From an uncultured Pseudohongiella sp. (GTDB lineage Bacteria; Pseudomonadota; Gammaproteobacteria; Pseudomonadales; Pseudohongiellaceae): DNA of 64,000 nt. The position numbers and the translations under genes were made by a program. A model generated the notes under the pieces. That model was not told where the DNA came from. It made no database searches and saw nothing but the letters and a program-made list of their open reading frames with translations. Below, piece after piece: positions 8,669 to 18,394 of this stretch. The stretch covers positions 2,646,577 through 2,710,576 of the forward strand of contig OX638323.1 in NCBI GenBank assembly GCA_951812715.1. Direction: 5' to 3'. The first letter of the stretch is position 1, and each line of letters opens with the position of its first letter.

Positions 8669-11173
8669 ATGCGTTACTTTAAACTGACGGCGATAGTGTC
8701 CGCTTCATTCATGTATGTATGGTCCTGCGCGGCATTGGCGCAGGAAGCGCCTGATTCGGACCGAGACTCCGATATCGAAGAAATCGTGGTGACCGGCACG
8801 GGCGTTGCCCGGACCGGCTTCGACACGCCGCAATCGGTGTCACAGTTCGCGGAGGAAGATCTCAGGACTTTCAATTCATCAAGTCAGGCCGATATCCTGA
8901 CCCAGTTGCCGGGCATCAGCGCCGAGGGCGGGGGCGGCGAAGTCGCGACCAATGTATTTCACCGCGCGCTTCCGTCTGGCGGCCAGTTCTCGTTCACGCC
9001 ACTCCTATATGACGGCATGCCCTCGTTTACGACCTTCGGTCTGAATTCTTCGGCCTTTGACGTCTACTTTCGCAACGATCTTGGCATTGAGCGCTCCGAG
9101 TTCGTGAGCGGCGGCGTTTCGAACTTGTTCGGCCCGGGTTCGGTAGCCGGTATTATCAACTATATTTCAGCTACCGGCGGACCGGAGCCGGCCGGTACGG
9201 TGCAGCTTGAAACCGCCGAAGAAGGCAGATTCCGGGGCGACTATTTCTTCAGCGGTCCCCTTGGCGGCAGCGACTCGAACACCTTCTACGCGCTGTCCGG
9301 ATACTACCGCGTCGACGAGGGTCCGCTTACATCGGGCCTCGACACCCAGGGCTATCAGCTTCGAGGCAATATCAGGCACGAGTTCGACGATGGCTCGGGC
9401 TCAATGACCCTTTACACCCAGTTGATCGACGACAGCGTGCAGTTCTTCCTGCCATTGCCCGTCGATGGCCGGACGCGGGAGCGGGTCAGCGGCAACGACG
9501 GCGCCGAGGTATTCACCATGAATACGGTCGAGGCGATCGGCCTGGGATACGATACTCCGGGCGGCCGCTTCCAGACCCCCATCGGCGACGGCGTCGTCAC
9601 CCAGGGACAGATGGTCGCTTTCGTGCTCGACAGGGATATCAACGACGACTGGACGCTGAATACGAAACTGCGATACGCGCGCTACGATCATCAGTTCAAT
9701 CTTTTCCTCGATGGCGACGCGCTTGGCCCCAATACGCCCGAGACCCAGGCCGAGTATCTTTCCCGGCGCGGCATAGATTCCGCGTTTCATGACCGCGCCC
9801 GATTCACCTATGTCCAATCCGGCCGGAATTTGGCCCCGTCCGACCTCGTGTTCGGTAATCGCACGCTAGATCGCTGGCGAGACGCGACCGACATGTCGGC
9901 GGAAATGAGCCTGGGTCGCAACTTCCTTGTCGGCGATGCCGAGCATGGCCTTACCATCGGCGGGTTTTTCTCGAATTCGCAAGCCGACGATCTCAATTAC
10001 ATCACCACCTATCTGGGCGATTTCCGTAATGCGCCGCTGCTGGTCGATGTCGAACTGATGGGTGTCGAGGAAGACGCCTCGGGACAACTGGCCGCGGCCG
10101 CCGACCCTGGCGCCGTGTACCACTGGACCCGTAACGGACTGGCGAAGAGCAATGGACTCGTGGGATACCGCGATCGAAGCGCGCGCCGCGCGGCGTTCTA
10201 TATCGCCGATCAGATCGAGGCCGGCCGTTGGTCATACGACCTTGGCGTCCGGGTCGAGCGCCTGGAAGGGGATGTCAAGCAGTTCAATACATCGTCTTTC
10301 GTGATGAGCAACGATCCCAGCGTAAGCAATAATATCGAGACTGTCAGCTATACCGACGGCTCGCTGACCAGCGACTCGCTCGGCGCCACGGAGTGGGCGG
10401 TTTCCGCCGGCGCGCTGTATCGGCTGAACGACGAGGTCAACTTGTTCGCGAATGCTTCCCGCGGTTTCTTTTTTCCGCAGATCCGCAGCGTGCCGTTCAA
10501 TCAAGGAAGGCTGGCCTCTTACGCGGGCGAGATCATCGATACCATCGAGGCCGGAGTAAAGTACGAAAACCAGACCATAACGGCTCAGGCGCTGTTTTTC
10601 AGATCGACCCTGGATGACCGGCGCAACGTCGATTTCATCAACGATCCTAATAATCCCGGTAACATTATCGAGGATGTGTCGCTGCAATCGACCGAGGCTT
10701 ATGGCGTTGAAGCGGGCGTGATGCTGTATCTGAACGATTATGTTTCGCTGAACGGCAATATCACGCTGCGCGAACACGAGTTCACCAAGGCCGATGGCAA
10801 TCCGGCGATAGTAGGCAACGAACTGAGGCGGCAGCCGACCGAAATGGCCAACCTCGGCGCCCGTTTCGCCTATCAGGGTTTCGCGGGCGCCTTGTTGTAC
10901 AACTATCATGGCGGCAACTTCGCCAACGACTCGAACACGGTCAGCCTGGACTCTTACGGGTTGTGGCGGCTGGAAGCGGGCTACTCGTTCGACTTTGGTG
11001 ACGATGACGCCATGCGCGTCAGTTTGCATGTTTTCAACTTGACCGACGAGCAGGGCATAACGGAAGGTTCGCCGCGTCAGGGCAATGCGCAGTCAGGCCA
11101 GCCCGCGCAGTTCTTCGTAGGCAGGCCTATTCTTCCGCGGCGGGCGTCGCTCAGGGTCACTTACGACTTTTAG
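8669..11173 (+). CDS. TonB-dependent outer-membrane receptor
   Basis: 834 residues from the ATG at 8669, six bases after GGGAGG (a TTG two codons upstream is less likely). A signal peptide ends at ALAQ (about residue 25). A TonB-box-like DIEEIVVTG follows, then a plug domain with the ILTQLPGIS and GPGSVAGIINYIS blocks, and a long beta-barrel ending in the terminal aromatic motif VTYDF. It is a high-affinity importer for a small ligand in the outer membrane. Its position between a ROK regulator and a sodium symporter, with a GH63-like glycosidase next, suggests a glycoside or oligosaccharide ligand. Confidence 0.93.
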   Translation: MRYFKLTAIVSASFMYVWSCAALAQEAPDSDRDSDIEEIVVTGTGVARTGFDTPQSVSQFAEEDLRTFNSSSQADILTQLPGISAEGGGGEVATNVFHRALPSGGQFSFTPLLYDGMPSFTTFGLNSSAFDVYFRNDLGIERSEFVSGGVSNLFGPGSVAGIINYISATGGPEPAGTVQLETAEEGRFRGDYFFSGPLGGSDSNTFYALSGYYRVDEGPLTSGLDTQGYQLRGNIRHEFDDGSGSMTLYTQLIDDSVQFFLPLPVDGRTRERVSGNDGAEVFTMNTVEAIGLGYDTPGGRFQTPIGDGVVTQGQMVAFVLDRDINDDWTLNTKLRYARYDHQFNLFLDGDALGPNTPETQAEYLSRRGIDSAFHDRARFTYVQSGRNLAPSDLVFGNRTLDRWRDATDMSAEMSLGRNFLVGDAEHGLTIGGFFSNSQADDLNYITTYLGDFRNAPLLVDVELMGVEEDASGQLAAAADPGAVYHWTRNGLAKSNGLVGYRDRSARRAAFYIADQIEAGRWSYDLGVRVERLEGDVKQFNTSSFVMSNDPSVSNNIETVSYTDGSLTSDSLGATEWAVSAGALYRLNDEVNLFANASRGFFFPQIRSVPFNQGRLASYAGEIIDTIEAGVKYENQTITAQALFFRSTLDDRRNVDFINDPNNPGNIIEDVSLQSTEAYGVEAGVMLYLNDYVSLNGNITLREHEFTKADGNPAIVGNELRRQPTEMANLGARFAYQGFAGALLYNYHGGNFANDSNTVSLDSYGLWRLEAGYSFDFGDDDAMRVSLHVFNLTDEQGITEGSPRQGNAQSGQPAQFFVGRPILPRRASLRVTYDF

Positions 11174-11206
11174 GGGATAATGCGCCGGCGGATGATCTCC
11201 GCCCAG

Positions 11207-11232
11207 CCCCCGGGAGCGGCGGCCCCCGGGGG
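11207..11232 (+). repeat. GC-rich hairpin between receptor and symporter genes
   Basis: Arms CCCCCGGG (11207-11214) and CCCGGGGG (11225-11232) with a 10-base loop make a strong stem in the 85-base gap. No T-run follows, so it is more likely an mRNA-processing or attenuation structure than an intrinsic terminator. Confidence 0.45.
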
Positions 11233-11258
11233 TCGGTCGCGGAGGAACCCCTAGCGCC

Positions 11259-12836
11259 ATGAATGCTTTCGATTACGTCGTCATCCTCGCCTATCTGGCG
11301 ATGCTGTTGGGATTGGGTTACTTCTTCAAGGAGCAGCATTCCAAAAAGGACTACTTTCTCGGCGGCCGCGAACTCGGCGTGTTTCCGCTTACATTGTCGA
11401 CGATGGCCACGCAACTCTCGGCCATCAGTTTCATTTCGGCGCCGGCCTTTGTCGGATTGCGCGAAGGCGGCGGCATGGTGTGGCTGTCCTACGAGTTCGC
11501 CGTGCCCATCGCCATGCTTTTGCTCATGGTGTATGTACTGCCCGCGCTCTACCGCTCCGGCGTGGTCAGCATCTATGATTTTCTTGAGCGCCGCTTCGGC
11601 ATCTCGACCCGACTGCTGATCTCGTTCGTTTTTCTGGTGAGCCGCGCTTTCGGCACCAGCATCGCCATCTACGCTACCGCGCTCATTCTGAACACTGCCA
11701 TGGGCATAGATTTTTATGCCGCCATCGCCGTGATCGGAGTGATTACCCTGATTTACTCATTCCAGGGCGGAATGAAGGCGGTGGTTTACTCCGACGCGGC
11801 GCAGATGATCCTGATATTTTTCGGGGTAGCCATGATTCTGGTGTTTTCGTTGCGCAACATGGGTGGTGTCGATGCTTTCCTGACCAATATCGACACCAGC
11901 CGCTTGACCGTGCTGCGTACCGATTCCTGGGGCTTCGCGGGCGATGAATGGGGGCTGTGGCCGATGATTTTCGGCGGTATCGTCCTCTACGCTTCCTACT
12001 ATGGCTGCGACCAGACCCAGGCGCAGCGCACGCTGTCGGCGAGAGACGAAGGCGCGGTGCGGCGCATATTGCTGTTCAACGGGCTGGCCAGATTTCCGGT
12101 GGTCTTGCTGTACTGCGCCACGGGTCTGGTGCTGGGTACGTTCGCGGTCATGAACCCGGATTTCCTCGCCCAGGTCGATCCGGCGGCGCCCGACACGCTG
12201 GTTCCGCTGTTCATAGTCCAGTACATGCCCAACGGGCTCATCGGCTTGCTGATCGTAGCCTTGCTCGCGGCGAGCATGTCGTCGCTGAGTTCGGTGGTCA
12301 ACTCGCTGTCCGCGGTCAGTATCGAGGATTACATGCGCCTGACCGGGAAAAAGCTCGACAAGGACCGCTACGTTTTCTGGTCGCGGGTAACCGTATTGTT
12401 CTGGGGCGTCGTGATCGTCCTGTTATCCGTTTTTGGCGGCGGTATCGCGCCGACGGTGATCGAAGCCATAAACAAGATCGGTTCGGTATTTTACGGGCCC
12501 ATACTTGCGACTTTTCTGCTGGCGATCCTGTTTCGGCGGGTAAATTCGTTCGGCGCCAATGCCGGCTTGCTGACCGGGGTAGGCGTGAATCTCTATCTTT
12601 GGCTTGGGGAGCCGCAGATATTCTGGCTGTGGTGGAATTTCATAGGCTGCGCCGTTACCATCGGCGTCGCCGTGCTTGCGGCGGCATTCGCGGACGGAAA
12701 GGCGGCCCTTACGCGGGAAATGGAGCGGAGTTGGGGCGTCGGGGTATGGGAGCGCGGCGAGACCATTACGTTGCTTGCCGCTTTCGCGGCCATGCTGCTG
12801 ATTGGCTGGCTCATTCCTATCGCGTTCGGCGCTTGA
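11259..12836 (+). CDS. Sodium:solute symporter (SSS/SLC5 family)
   Basis: 525 residues, almost wholly hydrophobic with about 13-14 membrane spans. The family marks are the opening YLAMLLGLGYFF helix, the cytoplasmic loop DYFLGGREL and the following helix LSTMATQLSAISFISAPAFV. The later LLVVALLAASMSSLSSVVNS-like helix is the SSS sodium-site signature region. It would import the sugar or other solute released or admitted by the neighbouring receptor and hydrolase. It follows the TonB receptor by 85 bases on the same strand. It ends 3 bases before the convergent glycosidase gene. The nearest relatives are symporters of sialic acid, sugars or polyols; the substrate is not set by sequence. Confidence 0.92.
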   Translation: MNAFDYVVILAYLAMLLGLGYFFKEQHSKKDYFLGGRELGVFPLTLSTMATQLSAISFISAPAFVGLREGGGMVWLSYEFAVPIAMLLLMVYVLPALYRSGVVSIYDFLERRFGISTRLLISFVFLVSRAFGTSIAIYATALILNTAMGIDFYAAIAVIGVITLIYSFQGGMKAVVYSDAAQMILIFFGVAMILVFSLRNMGGVDAFLTNIDTSRLTVLRTDSWGFAGDEWGLWPMIFGGIVLYASYYGCDQTQAQRTLSARDEGAVRRILLFNGLARFPVVLLYCATGLVLGTFAVMNPDFLAQVDPAAPDTLVPLFIVQYMPNGLIGLLIVALLAASMSSLSSVVNSLSAVSIEDYMRLTGKKLDKDRYVFWSRVTVLFWGVVIVLLSVFGGGIAPTVIEAINKIGSVFYGPILATFLLAILFRRVNSFGANAGLLTGVGVNLYLWLGEPQIFWLWWNFIGCAVTIGVAVLAAAFADGKAALTREMERSWGVGVWERGETITLLAAFAAMLLIGWLIPIAFGA

Positions 12837-12839
12837 GCG

Positions 12840-14099
12840 TTACCGGCCAAGCCAGTAAAGGGCTACCGCGGCTGTCCACGAAAAGTTGCCGCCTCCGCAG
12901 CCCTCGCCCGTTTCGGAGTTGAAGTATTCGTAATAGCCCCCGGCCGTCTCGATGCACTTGCGAGTGTTACTCCTGATCCGTTCGGCAAGGTCGTCATATC
13001 CATACGCACGCAGTCCTTCAGCGATCATCCAGTTGATGTGCAGCCACACAGGCCCGCGCCAATAGCGCTGAGGTTCGTAGCGGGCGCTCGCCGGATGAGT
13101 CGATGACAGTCCGAAATTGCTTGCGCCGAGCCATTCCTCGACCAGGGCAGCCATTGCCCCCGCCTGCTCGTCGTCCGCGAGCAAGCCGAAAAGCGGGAGT
13201 AGCGTACCGGTGGTGACCTCGGCTAGCGGCGCGTCCGCGATGATGTCCCGATTCAGAAAGCAACGATCGCTGCCTGACCAGCATGCGCTGACCGCCGCCC
13301 GCGTTCTGGCGAGTTCGGATTCAAGGCCGGGAATGGCGGCATCTTGCCCGAAAATCCGGCAAAGTTCGATTAAGTCGCGGGTGGCGCGGTGCAGGATGGA
13401 AACCGTGCCGATATCGACCACCCGATACGGCGAAGCAGCGGAGATGAGTTCCGGATCGAAATCGTTCTTTTTCTGAAGTTCTATCAAATGCAGGTAACGG
13501 TTGTACTCAAGCCTGCCCGGTCTTTCCTCTTTGTCGACGTGCCCAAGATCACGGCGCCGATACTTCCATTTGACTTCCGGGACACGGGCAAGCGGGTCGT
13601 CCCAGGCAGGACTATTGTCCATTCCCGATTCCCACGGATGAAAACTTTGCACCAACCCGTTGTTGTCGCGATCCCGGTCGCGATACCACCACTCGTGATA
13701 ACCAAGCAGTCCTGGCAGCAGCGCTCGCGCCTCGGTCCGGGCTCTCGCGGCATCGCCGGATCGCTGCAACATGAGGTTGATCGCCGTTGCCCAAACAGGT
13801 GGCTGGGAGATGGAACTCGAAGGTATCGCGGCCTTGGCGCCCCAGACTTCGGGTCCGGGGAAATAGGATTCCGCATGGCCATGAAACAGGATGTGCGGCA
13901 ACATGCCGTTATCCCATTGGCCACGAAACATGGTGTGCGCCTCCTCCCATGCGCGCGCTTCGTCGAAAGTGAGCCAACCGAGCGCCGTTATGGCCGAATC
14001 CCAATTCCATTGGAAGGGATAGAGGCCCCTCGTGGGCACCGTGTGACCATCCTGGTCGTTTTGTCGCAGAATCGCTCGGGCGGAGTCAAGATCGATCAT
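12840..14099 (-). CDS. GH63-like glycosidase (mannosyl-/glucosylglycerate hydrolase type)
   Basis: 419 residues with no signal peptide, so cytoplasmic. It is an (alpha/alpha)6-barrel enzyme of the MGH1/GH63 type. Visible conserved blocks are GLYPFQWNWDSA (about residue 25), GQWDNGMLPHI, WESGMDNSPAWDDP, RYWRGPVWLHINW and the C-terminal GGGNFSWTAAVAL. The acidic residues of the WDSA and WESGMDNSP blocks line the active site in known relatives that hydrolyse glucosylglycerate or mannosylglycerate, which are compatible solutes. Alpha-glucosidase or trehalase-like activity is the alternative. It is convergent with the symporter, completing a regulator, receptor, transporter and hydrolase set. Confidence 0.82.
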   Translation of the reverse strand: MIDLDSARAILRQNDQDGHTVPTRGLYPFQWNWDSAITALGWLTFDEARAWEEAHTMFRGQWDNGMLPHILFHGHAESYFPGPEVWGAKAAIPSSSISQPPVWATAINLMLQRSGDAARARTEARALLPGLLGYHEWWYRDRDRDNNGLVQSFHPWESGMDNSPAWDDPLARVPEVKWKYRRRDLGHVDKEERPGRLEYNRYLHLIELQKKNDFDPELISAASPYRVVDIGTVSILHRATRDLIELCRIFGQDAAIPGLESELARTRAAVSACWSGSDRCFLNRDIIADAPLAEVTTGTLLPLFGLLADDEQAGAMAALVEEWLGASNFGLSSTHPASARYEPQRYWRGPVWLHINWMIAEGLRAYGYDDLAERIRSNTRKCIETAGGYYEYFNSETGEGCGGGNFSWTAAVALYWLGR

Positions 14100-14215
14100 T
14101 TTCCCTGCTTGCGCCGCCTTCCTTCGTGAATGACGTTTGCTTGCGTCAGCCTACGGACTGGCATCGCTTCATTGCGAGAAAATAGCACTGATCGGGGGGT
14201 CAAAGCAAAACCTGA

Positions 14216-14247
14216 AACCAGGGGCGACGCATGCGCCGCCCCTGGTT
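14216..14247 (-). terminator. Candidate terminator downstream of katG
   Basis: Perfect 11-base arms AACCAGGGGCG (14216-14226) and CGCCCCTGGTT (14237-14247) sit 16 bases past the katG stop on the minus strand. The following minus-strand bases are only moderately T-rich, so termination may be partial. Confidence 0.6.
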
Positions 14248-14262
14248 GCGGATTTCCCGGAA

Positions 14263-16524
<2,262 letters not shown>

Positions 16525-16626
16525 TCATGCATAAAACTAGCATATCTCGATTTATTTGGATAATTGATATTACTGCACGATTTCATCGGAAAAATCGATA
16601 GTTTCACAGCATTACATTATGGTTTG

Positions 16627-17784
16627 TCAAGCGGCTGGCGTTGCGGCGGATCGCCGCAGGTCCTCCAGGTTTGTGACGCGCAGGTTCCCGCTCAGGGGGT
16701 AGGATTTTTCACCGGGAGATACAATTGTGATTTCCTCAAGGCCAAGTTCCTTGCTCGCCGTGCGCATCGATGGAGTCTGCCTGGGTGAAGAAGAATACTT
16801 GAATTCAAAAGCTCGCAAGGATTGGCCGTGCGCAATCAGCAAGTCAATTTCCGCCTGGGAATGCTTGGCCCAGAAGTAGCATTCGTCCGAGCCGGCATCC
16901 AGTATCCGCGTCACCTGTTCGAGCGCGAATCCTTCCCAGGAGGCGCCGAGGGCTGGGTGCCGCCGGAGCGAGCCGGTATCCGTCAGCCCAAGGAAGTAGT
17001 GCAGGATTCCGCTATCGCGAAAATACAACTTGGGTGATTTCACCTGGCGTTTGCCGAGATTGGCGTACCAGGGCCGCAGCAGGCGGATCATGAAAGCGCC
17101 TTCGAGGATTTCGACATAGCGCCGAACCGTCGGCTGGGAAACGTCGAGCGAACGCGCCAGATCCGACAGGTTCAGCACCTTGCCGTGAAAATGCGCCAGC
17201 ATTGTCCACAACCTCCGCATGCGCTCTGGATTGAAATCGATGCCGAGGGCGGGAATGTCGCGCTCAAGCAGATTGACGATGTAATTCCGGCGCCAGACCA
17301 TGCTGTCCTCATCGCTCCCGGAAAGATACGAAACCGGAAAACCGCCGCGAAGCCATAGAGTGCCTGGATTCGTCGCCTCGGCCGCTGTAAAAGGCGGCAA
17401 TTCCAGGTAGCCGATCCTGCCGGCGAGAGACTCCGAAGTCTGGCGGATCAGCTCGCGGGAGGCGCTGCCGAGGATCAGATATTTCTGTTTCAACGGGCGG
17501 CGGTCGAGTAACACCCGCAGCAACGGGAAGAGTTCCGGGATGCGCTGAATCTCATCTATGACGATCAGGCCTTGCAGTTTCTCCAGCGCAAGTTTGGGTT
17601 CGGAGAGTCGATTGAGATCGTCCGGATCCTCAAGATCGAAGTAATGCATCAGACCCGCGCCGGGCAATGCGACGTACTCCCGCGCGAGCGTGGTCTTGCC
17701 GCATTGGCGAGGTCCGAGCAGGCCTACCATCGGATGGGTGCGGAATAGAGAGTCGATTCGCGCCAGATAGCCGGGTCTACGCAT
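16627..17784 (-). CDS. AAA-type ATPase with C-terminal DUF4143
   Basis: 385 residues. The N-terminal AAA domain has the Walker A motif GPRQCGKTTLA (about residue 26) and Walker B LIVIDEIQ (about residue 75), followed by a sensor in LILGSASRELI. A winged-helix-like stretch (SDLARSLDVSQPTVRRYVEIL, about residue 205) links to the DUF4143 nuclease-fold-like part with FYFWAKHSQAEIDLLI and FEFKY. This family is very common in bacterial accessory regions and its function is unproven; suggestions include defence, DNA repair or toxin-antitoxin-like roles. No partner gene is visible. The upstream 40 bases are much more AT-rich than the gene. Confidence 0.9.
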   Translation of the reverse strand: MRRPGYLARIDSLFRTHPMVGLLGPRQCGKTTLAREYVALPGAGLMHYFDLEDPDDLNRLSEPKLALEKLQGLIVIDEIQRIPELFPLLRVLLDRRPLKQKYLILGSASRELIRQTSESLAGRIGYLELPPFTAAEATNPGTLWLRGGFPVSYLSGSDEDSMVWRRNYIVNLLERDIPALGIDFNPERMRRLWTMLAHFHGKVLNLSDLARSLDVSQPTVRRYVEILEGAFMIRLLRPWYANLGKRQVKSPKLYFRDSGILHYFLGLTDTGSLRRHPALGASWEGFALEQVTRILDAGSDECYFWAKHSQAEIDLLIAHGQSLRAFEFKYSSSPRQTPSMRTASKELGLEEITIVSPGEKSYPLSGNLRVTNLEDLRRSAATPAA

Positions 17785-17789
17785 TATTA

Positions 17790-17825
17790 CTTGGAAAATT
17801 TAAATTTAGACTTTGAATTTTCAAG
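17790..17825 (-). promoter_or_regulatory. AT-rich inverted repeat and promoter of the DUF4143 ATPase gene
   Basis: Arms CTTGGAAAATT (17790-17800) and AATTTTCAAG (17816-17825) are complementary except for one extra base. On the minus strand a TTGAAA (17819-17824) and TAAATT (17797-17802) with a 16-base spacer overlap the repeat, a layout that would suit autoregulation. Confidence 0.45.
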
Positions 17826-18098
17826 GTAAAGCTGACTGCAGTCAAGGCTGCGCCAAACTGGCCCCCGTCGAGACGCCGTGTTCCGCTTCCGTCATTGGCG
17901 CGCCCAACCCTATTTTCCCGAAAAAATTTGCCTTGGCCGCCGGCCCTGTTACGATTGCCCCGAAAGGAGTGGGTCCGCGTGGACGCGGGATCCCTCCGTC
18001 CAGTTGAAGTGTGTTTGCGTGAGAGTGACAACGGCAGCCGTCTAGTTCTGATGTTGCGGCTCGTTCCCGTTTGGCGATTTCTCCACCGGAATTATTGT

Positions 18099-18128
18099 TT
18101 GACACCGCCGCAAGAATCTTTTTAGTAT
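18099..18128 (+). promoter_or_regulatory. Sigma70-type promoter of the TonB receptor
   Basis: A perfect TTGACA at 18099-18104 and TAGTAT at 18123-18128 are separated by 18 bases. The predicted transcript start near 18136 leaves a 5' leader of about 260 bases before the ATG at 18395. Confidence 0.65.
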
Positions 18129-18394
18129 CCTGCGATGCGGGAAATCTCGCTCGGCGTAATTTCATTACGAATAGCCTAGTCTGGCGAAACTAACTAGGAA
18201 ACCAGCTGAAACGGAACTAAAAATTGCAAAAAACAGAACCCTGATCTGCAAGTAGGTACTGGCTTTGTCGTTCAAGTTGCCTGGGCAATCGGCGAATGAA
18301 GCGCCTTGCGGGAGATTACCGCGATCAAAGATCGAATCGGCGTTCCGCGCCAGTTTCGCTCTTACAACAATCGAATTTTCCATGGAGAGATACT

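Larger units (their letters stand above)
17785..18394. other. 610-base intergenic region before TonB receptor
   Basis: The left end (17785-17830) is AT-rich with an imperfect inverted repeat before the ATPase gene. The centre (17940-18010) is GC-rich with short self-complementary words. A good promoter lies at 18099-18128. From there to the receptor ATG is a leader of about 260 bases with no credible ORF and no riboswitch class that I recognise. Confidence 0.6.

Noticed and set aside
16627..17784. The DUF4143 ATPase as part of a defence island or toxin-antitoxin pair
   Set aside because: It is a lone gene beside katG and a TonB receptor; no partner, nuclease or mobile gene is next to it.
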